Assembly (NCBI RefSeq): GCF_900324485.2
Contig: NC_046636.1
Span: 21,163,106 to 21,227,105, forward strand
Direction of reading: 5' to 3'
DNA from: Mastacembelus armatus
Taxonomy: Eukaryota; Chordata; Actinopteri; Synbranchiformes; Mastacembelidae
DNA length: 64,000 bases
The position numbers and the translations under genes were made by a program. Shown in pieces: positions 14,001-26,000 of the stretch. The notes under the pieces are model-generated. The model was not told the DNA's origin. It worked only from the letters and a program-made list of their open reading frames with translations, and made no database searches. Within the stretch, counting starts at the first letter, position 1, and each line of letters starts with the position of its first letter.

Positions 14001-17000
14001 ACACAATACTGATTAATTTGTGTGTTCACCCAGATCATAAGCAAGATTATATTTTTGGTTTTATGTGTTACTTGGATGTATTTAGTCCTGGAACTTTTGT
14101 TGCCAACCCAGTTAAATGGAGGTTTACAGTTTGGTTTGATATCTGATGATTGTGTAACCAAGATATTGTTTCTGCAAAGACGCGTAACATTCCTCAAAGC
14201 TTTTGTACGTGAGGGCAGGAAGAAAGCATGTCTGTTTGTGATTTGATTGAAGTGACCCTTTGAAACATGCAGACTGTAAATACTATAATCAACAAGATGC
14301 TTAATCTCTGTGACCCTCAGATATGTAGCAATGTTTTCTTAAGAATAAGATATAAAAACATAACGTCTTTGATAAGAAAACAGCGGCACATTTTTACACC
14401 TCCTTATGAAAGCAGCTCAGTGGAGTGCACTAATTATGAGCTGTCAGGGTTTCCTTTGTGTGCGGTTCAATAGATTTGATTATAATGGAAGGATTACATC
14501 CCTCCAGCAAAAAAAAAAAGAAAAGATAGCACCACTTATAGCTCACAGCAAGCTGAACCTTTGCATCCATTCTGTAATAATGTAAAACTTTAGTATTAAA
14601 AGCATTTTTACATGTTGATTCACTTGAAATTCTTTGCATAAAAAGATACATTTTCCTTTTTGTGTTGTAAAGTTATGAATGGCTGGAAAATATAGAACTT
14701 ATTGTGGCAACTTGCGGAAATAAATTAAGAAGATGCTCCGAGGATGTTTTGTTTGCTGGATGTATATTGTGCCACCAGAGGTAGTTGCTGACATAAAAGG
14801 AAAAACATTTTTATAACTTATTTAATAGAAAAAGTCTACTTATTACATATACAAAGTGTAATCACAGCGATCACACTGGTTAACTGGTCAAACTGGTCAA
14901 ATATAAAGACCCACTCATCCTCTATCCTTTCTGCCATCATGCAGTGTGCATTTACTGTATTTGAATCTCACAGTCCAGATCTCTGGGACCTTCTCTCGAT
15001 CCCCACTGTGACTGCACGATAACAAAGAACAACACTAAAATATACGCTATCACAAAACCTCAGTTATTATTAGTACAAAATTCAGAGTTCTTTGTGAATT
15101 TATTCACAGTCATACTTTAGGGTGCTGTGTTGTCCACTATAAGCAATATATCTTCAAGAATGACCATCTCTGATGCCCTGTGTAGTCCGACATGTACTAG
15201 ACCTGCTTTCATTGCCCACAAGCCCCTTGGAAGTCTGCTGGTGGTAAAGATGTTCAGTTCTTCAACAGTACCTGGTGGTTCGCTGTCAGTGCTTCCAGGG
15301 GGAAGCCTTGGTAATTGGACAACTGTTTGTGATGGCTTCCTTTACTCAAATCCATGTGTCAAGTGTATTTGAAGACCTTTCACACTGATCTTTTTAACCT
15401 TTCTCACAATGCTTCATACTTTATAGCCAACTATGGTGTTAAGTCTATTTAATTCCTTTCTGAAGAGCATCATCTGCATCTGATTTCACAGCTCAGTGTC
15501 AACTCTGAGCTGGCGCTGTCATGCTAAGTTTGTCCTGTTGTTAGAGCACAGTTGCTGAAATTGACCACGTCTCGCTGTAAAGCCTCTTTGCGTGTTTATG
15601 AAGGAGTCGGTATCTGGTGAAGTTTCCACTTCAGTGTGGATCACTTGTACCGCCAGACTGTACGTCAGTTCTGCCAGATGACACTTGCTGAGCATTCAGT
15701 CTTTAACAGATCACACACTTAGTCAGAACTTTACTTATGACTATATTAGTGTCAGTGAGCTAAGACCACAGTTTGCAATATGTGATATTTTTGATCAATA
15801 CGCCTTAGGAAAAATCTCTGAGATGTTGAAATCCTCAGCAAGTATTATGGGATGTTTAGTCTCAACAAGCATAGGTGACATTCTGAGCCAACCACAACTC
15901 TCAGCAGCTCCTATTAGTAGGCAGTTTGTGAATGTACCCATTTGCACTGTTGGAGCCCGGAGAGTTCCTCTGGAAGTGTCTTCCTTTGGCTTAATGAGCA
16001 GCACAACCTTCTTGAGCTCCTACACTGACAGACAACTTGGAACCATCTGCCTCTTAAAAGTGACCATGTCCTTCTCCAATGAACTTCTTTCTTGAGTCAA
16101 ATCTAGAGATTGTGCAAGGTCCATGCTCAATAGTCTCTTCTTCTGGCAACGAGACAAGAGACGGCTTTTAAAGCTTTAAGAGCCAAGCAGCAGACTTTCT
16201 CACTGGGCCCGTTAAGATTATCATTTTTCTTTCTGGGAAATTGGTAATGTCAATCAGTGTAGTTTTCTGGCTGTGCCTTTTCTATGTTCACAGGCTACAG
16301 GTCTTCACCTGTCTCTGAGTTTGTAAGAAATATTTCTTATAATGATCATTATAATCTCTACTTTGTGCAGGTATTGTACTTCTCCCATGAAATTACAACA
16401 GGCACTGGGGAAAATGCTGTTGTTAGAAGAGCTTTTACATCTTCTGGTTTAACAAGAAGCCATGAAAGCCCTTTCCATTTAGATTTAGATTTATTCATCA
16501 GAATATATAAAAACATAAGACATTATATTAAAATAGATAATTAAGACTGTGCAGGAGAGCTTGTGATGCCAGTGGGCTTATAAAGATATAACCTCCACTT
16601 TACAAAAAGTCAACAGCATACATTAAAAACTACAATTTCAACAAGTGGTACATCATCTACACATCATAATGATTTTACATTTTGTTAGTTAAAAATGTCT
16701 TGTTTTTTTTATCTAAAGTAATGAGGATGTAGTTTTATTTTTTGCAATTTACTGATGAGAATCTTGTGATTGACTGTGTCACATACTTTTGATAAGTCTA
16801 AAAATATACCAAGTGAGAATTTTCTCTTGTCTCTATCAGTTGATATTTTATGGCCAAATTGCAATAGATTTTTTCCTCTGAGCCCGTATTGTTAGTGATA
16901 TAATATGTTGTTCTCATAAGTCTAGTGTATACCAGATTCTAAAGAATTTTAGAGAACAGTGACAGGACAGATATAGGGCAGTCGTTGCTCACCAAGCTGG

Positions 17001-20000
17001 AATCACCAGATTTTAACAGTGGTCCAACTTTGGCCACATTAAGATCTCTTGGCACGACACCTGTTTTGAGTACGAGAGATAGAACATACAGTGGGTACGG
17101 AAAGTATTCAGACCCCTTTAAATTTTTCACTCTTTGTGTCATTGCAGCCATTTGCCAAAATCAAAAAAGTTCATTTTATTTCTCATTAATGTACACTCAG
17201 CACCCCATCTTGGCAGAAAAAAACAGAAATGTAGAAATTTTTGCAAATTTATTAAAAAAGAAAAACTGAAATATCACATGGTCATAAGTATTCAGACCCT
17301 TTGCAGTGACACTCATATTTAACTCACATGCTGTCCATTTCTTCTGATCCTCCTTGAGATGGTTCTGCTCCTTCATTGGAGTCCAGCTGTGTTTAATTAA
17401 ACTGATTGGACTTGATTAGGAAAGGCACACACCTGTCTATATAAGACCTTACAGCTCACAGTGCATGTCAGAGCAAATGAGAATCATGAGGTCAAAGGAA
17501 CTGCCCAAGGAGCTCAGAGACAGAATTGTGGCAAGGCACAGATCTGGCCAAGGTTACAAAAGTATTTCTGCAGCACTCAAGGTTCCTAAGAGCACAGTGG
17601 CCTCCATAATCCTCAAATGGAAAAAGTTTGGGACGACCAGAACTCTTCCTAGATCTGGCCGCCCAGCCAAACTGAGCGATCGTGGAAGAAGAGCCTTGGT
17701 GAGAGAGGTAAAGAAGAACCCAAAGATCACTGTGGCTGAGCTCCAGAGATGCAGTAGGGAGATGGGAGAAAGTTCCACAAAGTCAACTATCACTGCAGCC
17801 CTCCACCAGTCGGGGCTTTATGGCAGAGTGGCCCGACGGAAGCCTCTATTCAGTGCAAGACACATGAAAGCCCGCATAGAGTTTACCAAAAAACACATGA
17901 AGGACTCCCAGACTATGAGAAATAAGATTCTCTGGTCTGATGAGACCAAGATTGAACTTTTTGGTGTTAATTGTAAGCGGTATGTGTGGAGAAAACCAGG
18001 CACTACTCATCACCTGCCCAATACAATCCCTACAGTGAAACATGGTGGTGGGAGCATCATGTTGTGGGGGTGTTTTTCAGCTGCAGGGACAGGACGACTG
18101 GTTGCAATTGAAGGAAAGATGAATGCGGCCAAGTACAGAGATATCCTGGAAGAAAACCTCTTCCAGAGTGCTCAGGACCTCAGACTGGGCCGAAGGTTCA
18201 CCTTTCAACAGGACAATGACCCTAAGCACACAGCTAAAATAACAAAGCAGTGGCTTCGGAACAACTCTGTGACCGTTCTTGACTGGCCCAGCCAGAGCCC
18301 TGACCTAAACCCAATTGAGCTTCTCTGGAGAGACCTGAAAATGGCTGTCCACCAACGTTCACCATCCAACCTGACAGAACTGGAGAGGATCTGCAAGGAA
18401 GAATGGCAGAGGATCCCCAAATCCAGGTGTGAAAAACTTGTTGTATCATTCCCAAGAAGACTCATGGCTGTACTAGCTCAAAAGGGTGCTTCTACTCAAT
18501 ACTGAGCACAGGGTCTGAATACTTATGACCATGTGATATTTCAGGTTTTCTTTTTTAATAAATTTGCAAAAATTTCTACATTTCTGTTTTTTTCTGTCAA
18601 GATGGAGTGCTGAGTGTACATTAATGAGAAATAAAATGAACTTTTTTGATTTTGGCAAATGGCTGCAATGACACAAAGAGTGAAAAATTTAAAGGGGTCT
18701 GAATACTTTCCGTACCCACTGTAGGTCAGAGACTCAACAGTAAAGAAGGCCACTAGCTCTTATTCCATAATGACCTAGTGCAGAATCTTTCATTTTGAGT
18801 AAAATATTCAATATCTCTTTAGATGTTGGAGGAGTATTATAAGTATAATTGGTGTTGATATTTTCTAGTAAAGCCTCATCTGTAGATACAATATTTCTTG
18901 CAAACGAAGAACCATTCTGCTAATTTCCTTAGTAAAACCTCAACCTTGACATATCCCATCTCTCTAATGTGTTCTTTAACACATTCCTCTAACCTTTCAG
19001 AAATGTATGATATTTCAATAGATCCACCAAAGGCTGGTACTGTATCTGTCTTTCTGACAAAGATGAGAGGTGTTGCTGTTCTATCAAGAGTGTAGTCCTA
19101 GTAGTTTCTATATTTCATTTTGTTTTCTCACAATGTTGAACATATGGCTTTGGTCTGCCTTTTCTGGCCCAACTCCACATGGTTGATGGCATTTAAATGA
19201 TAGAGGCTCCAAAGGAATTAAGCAAAGTGCATTTTTCTACTTCAGTCTTATTCCAAGATCCAGAAGATGGATCATGTTTTATTTTTCTTTTGTTCAGTAA
19301 CACTTGTGGACATGGACATTAGACTGAGAGCTTCTAGATTTAATGGTCCTTCCTCCATGTTGCAGTTTCCTCATCCAAATAAAGCTTCATTTTTGCAGCT
19401 GTTCTTCTTCTTCAAAATATATTTCTGTCTGTCTTTCTGCCAAGTCAGCTTCAACTGTAAGACGTGCAGAAGAAATAGAAGAATTTCTAGATTTTTTTTT
19501 TTAAATAAGTACTTTCATTTCAGGTCTAAGCCATATCATTTTTCTTCAGTGATTTCGTATTCAGTCATTTGGTTTCTCTTTTTTCACATTCTCAGACTTT
19601 GCTACGACTCACTGTTCCTCTTTTAATTTCCTCTAATATTTTTTCAGTAAATTGGTTTTCATTTTAAACTGTGTCTACAGCAGCACCAACTTCAGAGACA
19701 CTGAACTGTGATTTGGATTATAATGTTTGAATTTTAAGCAATTTTATTATTAACATGCTAATGTGCTATTACATTAAGCACAATACAGCTGAACCTGATA
19801 GGAATATCACTTGTGAGATCTTAAACCAAAGTTTCAAACGAATGATAATTTGATGGCAATATGGGATCGCAAAAGGTTTTACAGTTCATCGTGAGAGCAA
19901 CATGAACATGTGAAACAAATTTCATCACAAACCTCTCAACATTTTTTTTTTTTAAACAATTTACCCAAAACCACGATTGCAACCTGAGAATGGTCCTAAA

Positions 20001-23000
20001 ATAATAACCACAGTCAGTAAGATTCACTCTCTGGGAACCATGCATATCTGTACAAAACCTTATTGAAATTTAATACACCCAGAAACACGCGTGGAGTAGC
20101 TACTACATTGTGAGCAATATGAGAAAATGTTTGAGAGTTGGCATTTTTATATTGTCCCTGGGTACATATCTTCAAATTGCTATGCAGTATTAGACAGTCT
20201 ACCTCCCTCTGATTGTTTAAACTCATAGTAGTATTCAGTTTCTGCTTCTGAAACAATCAGTTTGCATGTTAACATGGACACAAACACAGGGCAAATAGTT
20301 TTATTCCAAAGCCTGAATAATTAAAATAACTAAGTGTTGGAAAAAATCAGTTTCAACTGTGTACTTGATCTGTCTTGTTGTTTTTTGTTTTCCCTCCCAC
20401 ACACTTTCTTCTCATACAAAACACAGTTGAATTTCTCTAGGATCTTTAGAAGAGATAGCACTGCTTGTGTGCCCAAAGGCTGCCAATATCCATTTCAGTG
20501 CTCCTTTTTTTTTTAAATGCAACTGCTTTCCGGGTTTTACACCTGGGCCAGGCCTCCATCACTCAGCTGTGCTGCAATGAAAGGCTCGCAGAATCTCTGA
20601 GCTCCCCATGAATAGGCCTGTTTTCAATACAAATAACTCAAACATGTACAGTGTATCTCAGTCTGCACATGATGTTGCGCAGTGTGAATGAAGCAGCGGG
20701 GCCAGTTCTCATTCCCCTGTGAAGGAAAGATTCTGATTCACTTCCACTTTACACTTTAGCACCATCCGTGGAGGGGTCAGGCAGCAGGAAATTCCTCTTT
20801 AAAGTGGTGTATACCGGTGATCTGTGGTCTATCATTATACACCACCTTCTTCCCACCTCACCCTTCCTGCTCTGGTCCTGGTTAGCATCTCATGGATGAT
20901 AATTTACCCTCAATTTTTGCTTTTTGTTTCTTTGACAGTCCAAAGTAAAGTGCTTCCTTTTTACTAGGCTGTATTTACATATCAGTGGAAACAGTGAAGT
21001 CAGATTGTTCATCAACGTGCAGATGAAACATGAGCATGTCTTCATATTATCAACAATAATGCTTTGGCTAAATGGAAGGTTTGGTTAATAGTTTATATCT
21101 GAGTCCATTACCTGTTATTTGATCCCCTCTCCTCCATTGGAATCATGTTCTCTGTCAGGCCATTTGAGATGACAGCATCAAGGCAGATGTCCCCCATTAC
21201 AGATAAACATGGCTCATCACACTCCGCTTCATCTCTGTCCCTCTCCGTGGGTCTGATAATGAGAGGACAGTTGCCGAGGGGAGGATCACTCAGTCAACAC
21301 GCTGTTTATTTGCAGACCCACTGGCATCACAGCCGGTCTGACAGTCACATACGTTTGTCTTCTGGTTGTTGGGATAGATGAATAAAATAATAAAATATCA
21401 CTAGCTATGAGAACACTTATACTATTTGTATTGAGTTGCCAGAAGATAAGATTCATGCTGGTTTATGTTTCTATTAGTGATTAGTCTCTTTCTTTGTGTG
21501 TGTGTTTGTGGTGAGCTCAGGTGCGCAGTCTGAAATTGGAGCAGGTGGTAGAGAAGAACAAGATCCTTTCCGAAGCGCTGCAGACTCTGGCCACGGAGCA
21601 CCACGAACTTGAGCAATCCGTCGTCAAAGGATCTTCACCGCGGAGTGCCCTCAGCGAGGATGAGTTCCACGACGCCGTGTCTGGTAAGTTAACAAGTTAT
21701 CAAGCGCACTCAGGAGACGCAGGAGATTCTGTGACCAACTCCCACTTTCATTCGCCTATAGGACACTGGAATACTTCCTCCTGCCGGGGAATGTTTTTGG
21801 TGTGTTTTCCACAGTGTGACGTAAGCTCTAGTGTTGCCTGGTTGTGCAAAAAAAACCTTTTCACGTGAATGTTTGTTTTTGCTGTGAAAAAAAAAAACTT
21901 GTATGGTGTAGTAACATTAAACTGACTGATGCTTGAGGATTGTTTTTAAGAATAGCTTCTAATCAAAAAGCATATAATGTTTAAAACTACATATTTAACA
22001 TAAATACAATTATTTTATTTATATTTTTATGACTATAGTGGTTGTTCAATAATTATTTTGTCATTTGTACAGTATTGATGCTAAAGCCAAGTTGATACCA
22101 TTTTTTAGCCCAATATCAATAGTTGAGATTTTAAAAATCTCATAGCAATAAAATTGAGATTTCTGCTGTAGAAGAAATGATCTGTGATTATTAACTACAC
22201 CATAGTTTTTACAGTCAATCATTTCACAGTGAAAAAATAAAATTGCCATCACCCTATAAAAAAACATTGTTTTTTTTTAAAACACTTATTTTTAGCATTA
22301 TACCAGTCAACATATCTGCATGGTTGATATAACTGTCTGGCTTTAATTGCTATTATGCATTTGTTGACATTGGCTTTACTGTTAGACTATAGCTCCCTGG
22401 TTAAAATGTTACTATATTCCTCTTCTGATTTTATTTCCGACGTTAAATTGTTTCAGACTCTGACTCAGAGCACTCGCTGAGTGGCTTTGAAACGGTGGCC
22501 AGCCATTCCTCTGAAGAGGAGGAGGACGACGACAACGACGAAGGCTCTCTTATGTTAAGCAGCCCTTGCAGCCCCACCGGCATGTTGCAGGAGGATCACC
22601 ATGGCAACAAGGATGAGACTCAACCCAATGGGATCACAAAGCATAGGTCAGCTGCGCTGTGTGGTTGAACAAACTCCTCAGAAGGCCTGTCTCCTCCGAT
22701 CAGACTGTTACTGGTGCATTTTATTTTTGGCTGCAAAATCTCATTGATACTAGAATGAGGCTTTTACCAAACCTTTTCCGAGTCTTCTGTTCTTCTTTGT
22801 GAGCTTTGTATTTTTTTTATTTTTCTGTCCTCTCTCAGGTCTCCACTTCATAGTATGAATAATTTAGAGTCAGGGCCAGCCAGGTAAAAGCATGAGAAAG
22901 ACATGTATTGTAAGAACTGAGCTCCATGTCAGAGCTGTTAAATATTGATAAGGTCAAAGTGTAATGCAATAATGACTCTGCAGTATAGTCCTATATTGTT

Positions 23001-26000
23001 TAGATGCATTTAGGTTTTAATCATTAAGATAACCCCTCCTATTATTTGGTTTATATGTTATATTATGGTGATTGTAAGTATATAATCCAAATTCCAACCT
23101 GAAAAGCAGTCTCTGGGCTCAGTGCCAGTATGCCACACAGTGAATAAGATGTGACACGTAGTTATTAAATGTCTGAGACATTTCCTTTGATGAAAAATGT
23201 TTTTAGAGGACTAGTACAAAGTTAAAGCCAATGCATCAAATGCAACTTAACAAAATAATAGAACTGCATGTTAATGTGTGTTATTTTAGGACCAGCTTAC
23301 CTGCACCAATGTTTTCAAGAAATGACTTCAGTATTTGGAGTATCCTGAGAAACTGCATTGGAATGGTGAGAAATATGTCTGTATTACCAACCTGTAAAAT
23401 GTCTAGGCAGCTGATAGATGGATTGGATGGAATTGTGGTACAAAGATACAAGTACCCCCTCAGGATGGATTTGTAATAATTTTGTCCTCATCTAGCACAG
23501 GTCTAACAGAGCCATGTGAAATGGGCCATGTTACCGTATCATTTTGGAGTGACTGCTCAGCACCAAACAGCAGATGAAACTCCCCATGAATATTATGCTT
23601 GTTCTGTGAAGGGACTTTACTTTCTCTCTGTGATGAAACCTTGGCACTCTCTTCCTCTTCATGTCTCTTTCAGGAACTCTCCAAGATTACAATGCCAGTG
23701 ATTTTCAATGAGCCACTCAGTTTCCTGCAGCGTCTGACAGAGTACATGGAGCACACATACCTCATCTGCCAGGCCAACACCTCCTCAGACTCAGTTGAGA
23801 GAATGAAGGTAGCACTTCTGGACTTGTCATGTGCAAAAGACTTTCTTTCAAAAAATACTTGTACTTTTACAGCATTATACCTTTACTTGTGAGTTTAATG
23901 CCTAGGACTGTGTGAATATCTAGTGTGTGGCTGCGTTTGCGGTGTCTGCTGTGGCCTCCCAGTGGGAACGGACAGGTAAACCCTTCAACCCCCTGCTAGG
24001 AGAAACCTATGAACTGGTCAGGTAAATGGGATTATACAGCTCATGTTAATCACCAGTTATATACTCGGATCTGTCCTCTAACGCTCCCACTTTGATGATG
24101 TGTCTCACTTGTCCCTTAGGGAAGATCTTGGCTTCAGGCTCATATCGGAGCAGGTGAGCCATCACCCTCCAGTCAGTGCCTTCCATGCTGAAGGCCTGAC
24201 ACAAGATTTTGTGTTTCACGGATCCATCTACCCCAAACTCAAATTCTGGGGGAAGAGTGTAGAAGCTGAGCCAAAAGGCATCATCACGCTGGAACTGCCC
24301 AAGTATGAATTTCTAGCTGACTAGGAGAAACACAGAACATAAATACAACCATGTTTGCTCTCTGAGTGATCTGTATGACCTTATCACACACGACCATTTG
24401 CAAATGGGACATCCTTCCTAAGTACTTTTTCTTTCCAGACACAGTGAAGCCTACACATGGACAAATCCTACGTGTTGCGTTCACAACATAATTGTGGGCC
24501 AACTGTGGATTGAACAGTATGGAAATGTAGAGGTCATCAACCACAGGTAAGATGAAACAAATCCACTGGCAGTAAGTAAAATGTTAAAGTACACACACTT
24601 ACTTACATTTATCTAAAGATTGCAGGTTTGAAGACTTGAGTAGAACAACTCAGACAAAGCTGATGACGTTATTTTGAGGAACTTTGAAAGGGAGGAAAAT
24701 GCAGACAGCTGGAGGATAACATCCTGTTTTTATTTTTCCCTTTTCTCCTAGAACTGGAGAAAGGTGCTGCCTGAATTTCAAGCCATGTGGCCTTTTCGGC
24801 AAAGAACTGCACAAGGTTGAAGGGTATATTCTGGATAAAAGGTAAGGCTGACGCTGATGTTCAGACAAACAATTCGAATAATGATTGGGATGTTGAAATC
24901 GTTGCCTTGGCAATACGTCATTCAGACATTACATCACATGCTTAATTAATGATCACTGTTTTGTGTGTTGCAACATATTTTTTGATAACAAAAAAAGGTT
25001 TTCCTCAGTATTAGTTGACAGCCACTGTCATTGACACATAAAACATATTCCTTCATTACTCCCATATTTTAGAGCAAATCTGATTGAGTAAGATCGGTCT
25101 AAGTATGCTTCAGCTGCAAATCATAAAGACATATCTAAGAAACAAAAAAAAAACCTAACATGACACTGAACTAGATAAAGTAACAAGAAGACGACTGACA
25201 GGAAACAAGTAGTGTGCAGACCCACGAGAAAATCTACAAGATCACATATGCACCATCAGATACATAGATTCAGGAAAAATGCAAACACACAAAATGACAG
25301 CGAGGGAAGTCATGTGGCAACAAGGAACACTGATCATTAGCGGAGAGATAAGAAGATCGTCTTTGTTAATGAATGCATGGTGTGTAATGCCTAGGCCTGT
25401 GAGCCTTTTATGGGAAACATGGAAATGTTTATTTTGTTTATAGCTTTTGTTAACCAGGACGTTTTCATGTTTCAAAAATCTGCAGCTAAAATTGAAGTGA
25501 TCTAAGTGCTTGTTCCTGAGGATGTTTGCATGTGTGGGCGTGGGTGTGTTTTTTCCAAAGCAAAAAGAAGCTGTGTGCTCTCTATGGGAAATGGACGGAG
25601 TGTCTTTATGTCGTCGACCCTGCTGCCTTTGAAGCACATAAAAAAAATGACAAGAAAGGGGTGGAAGAAAAAAAAGCCAGCCAACCAGTAAGAAATGTCT
25701 TTTACTGCAGGAATCACATCAGTTTGACATTATAATTCAATAAACACTCTCAGGACTGACAATAGTGATAACAACAGATGCTAACAACCATAATTATCAC
25801 TATTCTGTCATTAAACATCGTCTGATATAATAATGCATCTTGCAGACACTCATAACACATCATTATTTTCTGCCCCCAGGGTTGCAGTGAGGACCAGGAG
25901 CAGGGTCCTTCATCAGTTTCAGACAGTGTGGAAGTGATCCCTGGCAGCCAGCTGCTGTGGAGAGTCGCACCCAGACCAGCTAACTCTGCCGAGGTCTGAC

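Noticed and set aside
15685-16095. 136-codon open stretch in the large osbpl1a intron
   Set aside because: No domain, no start context and no splice partner; serine/threonine-rich composition of chance type in transposon-rich intron.
17554-18465. Several minus-strand open stretches across the Tc1 element
   Set aside because: They are antisense shadows of the intact transposase.
21683-21868. Read-through of the exon ending at 21683 as a coding extension
   Set aside because: A perfect GTAAGT donor follows, and the next exon restores the FFAT region in frame.
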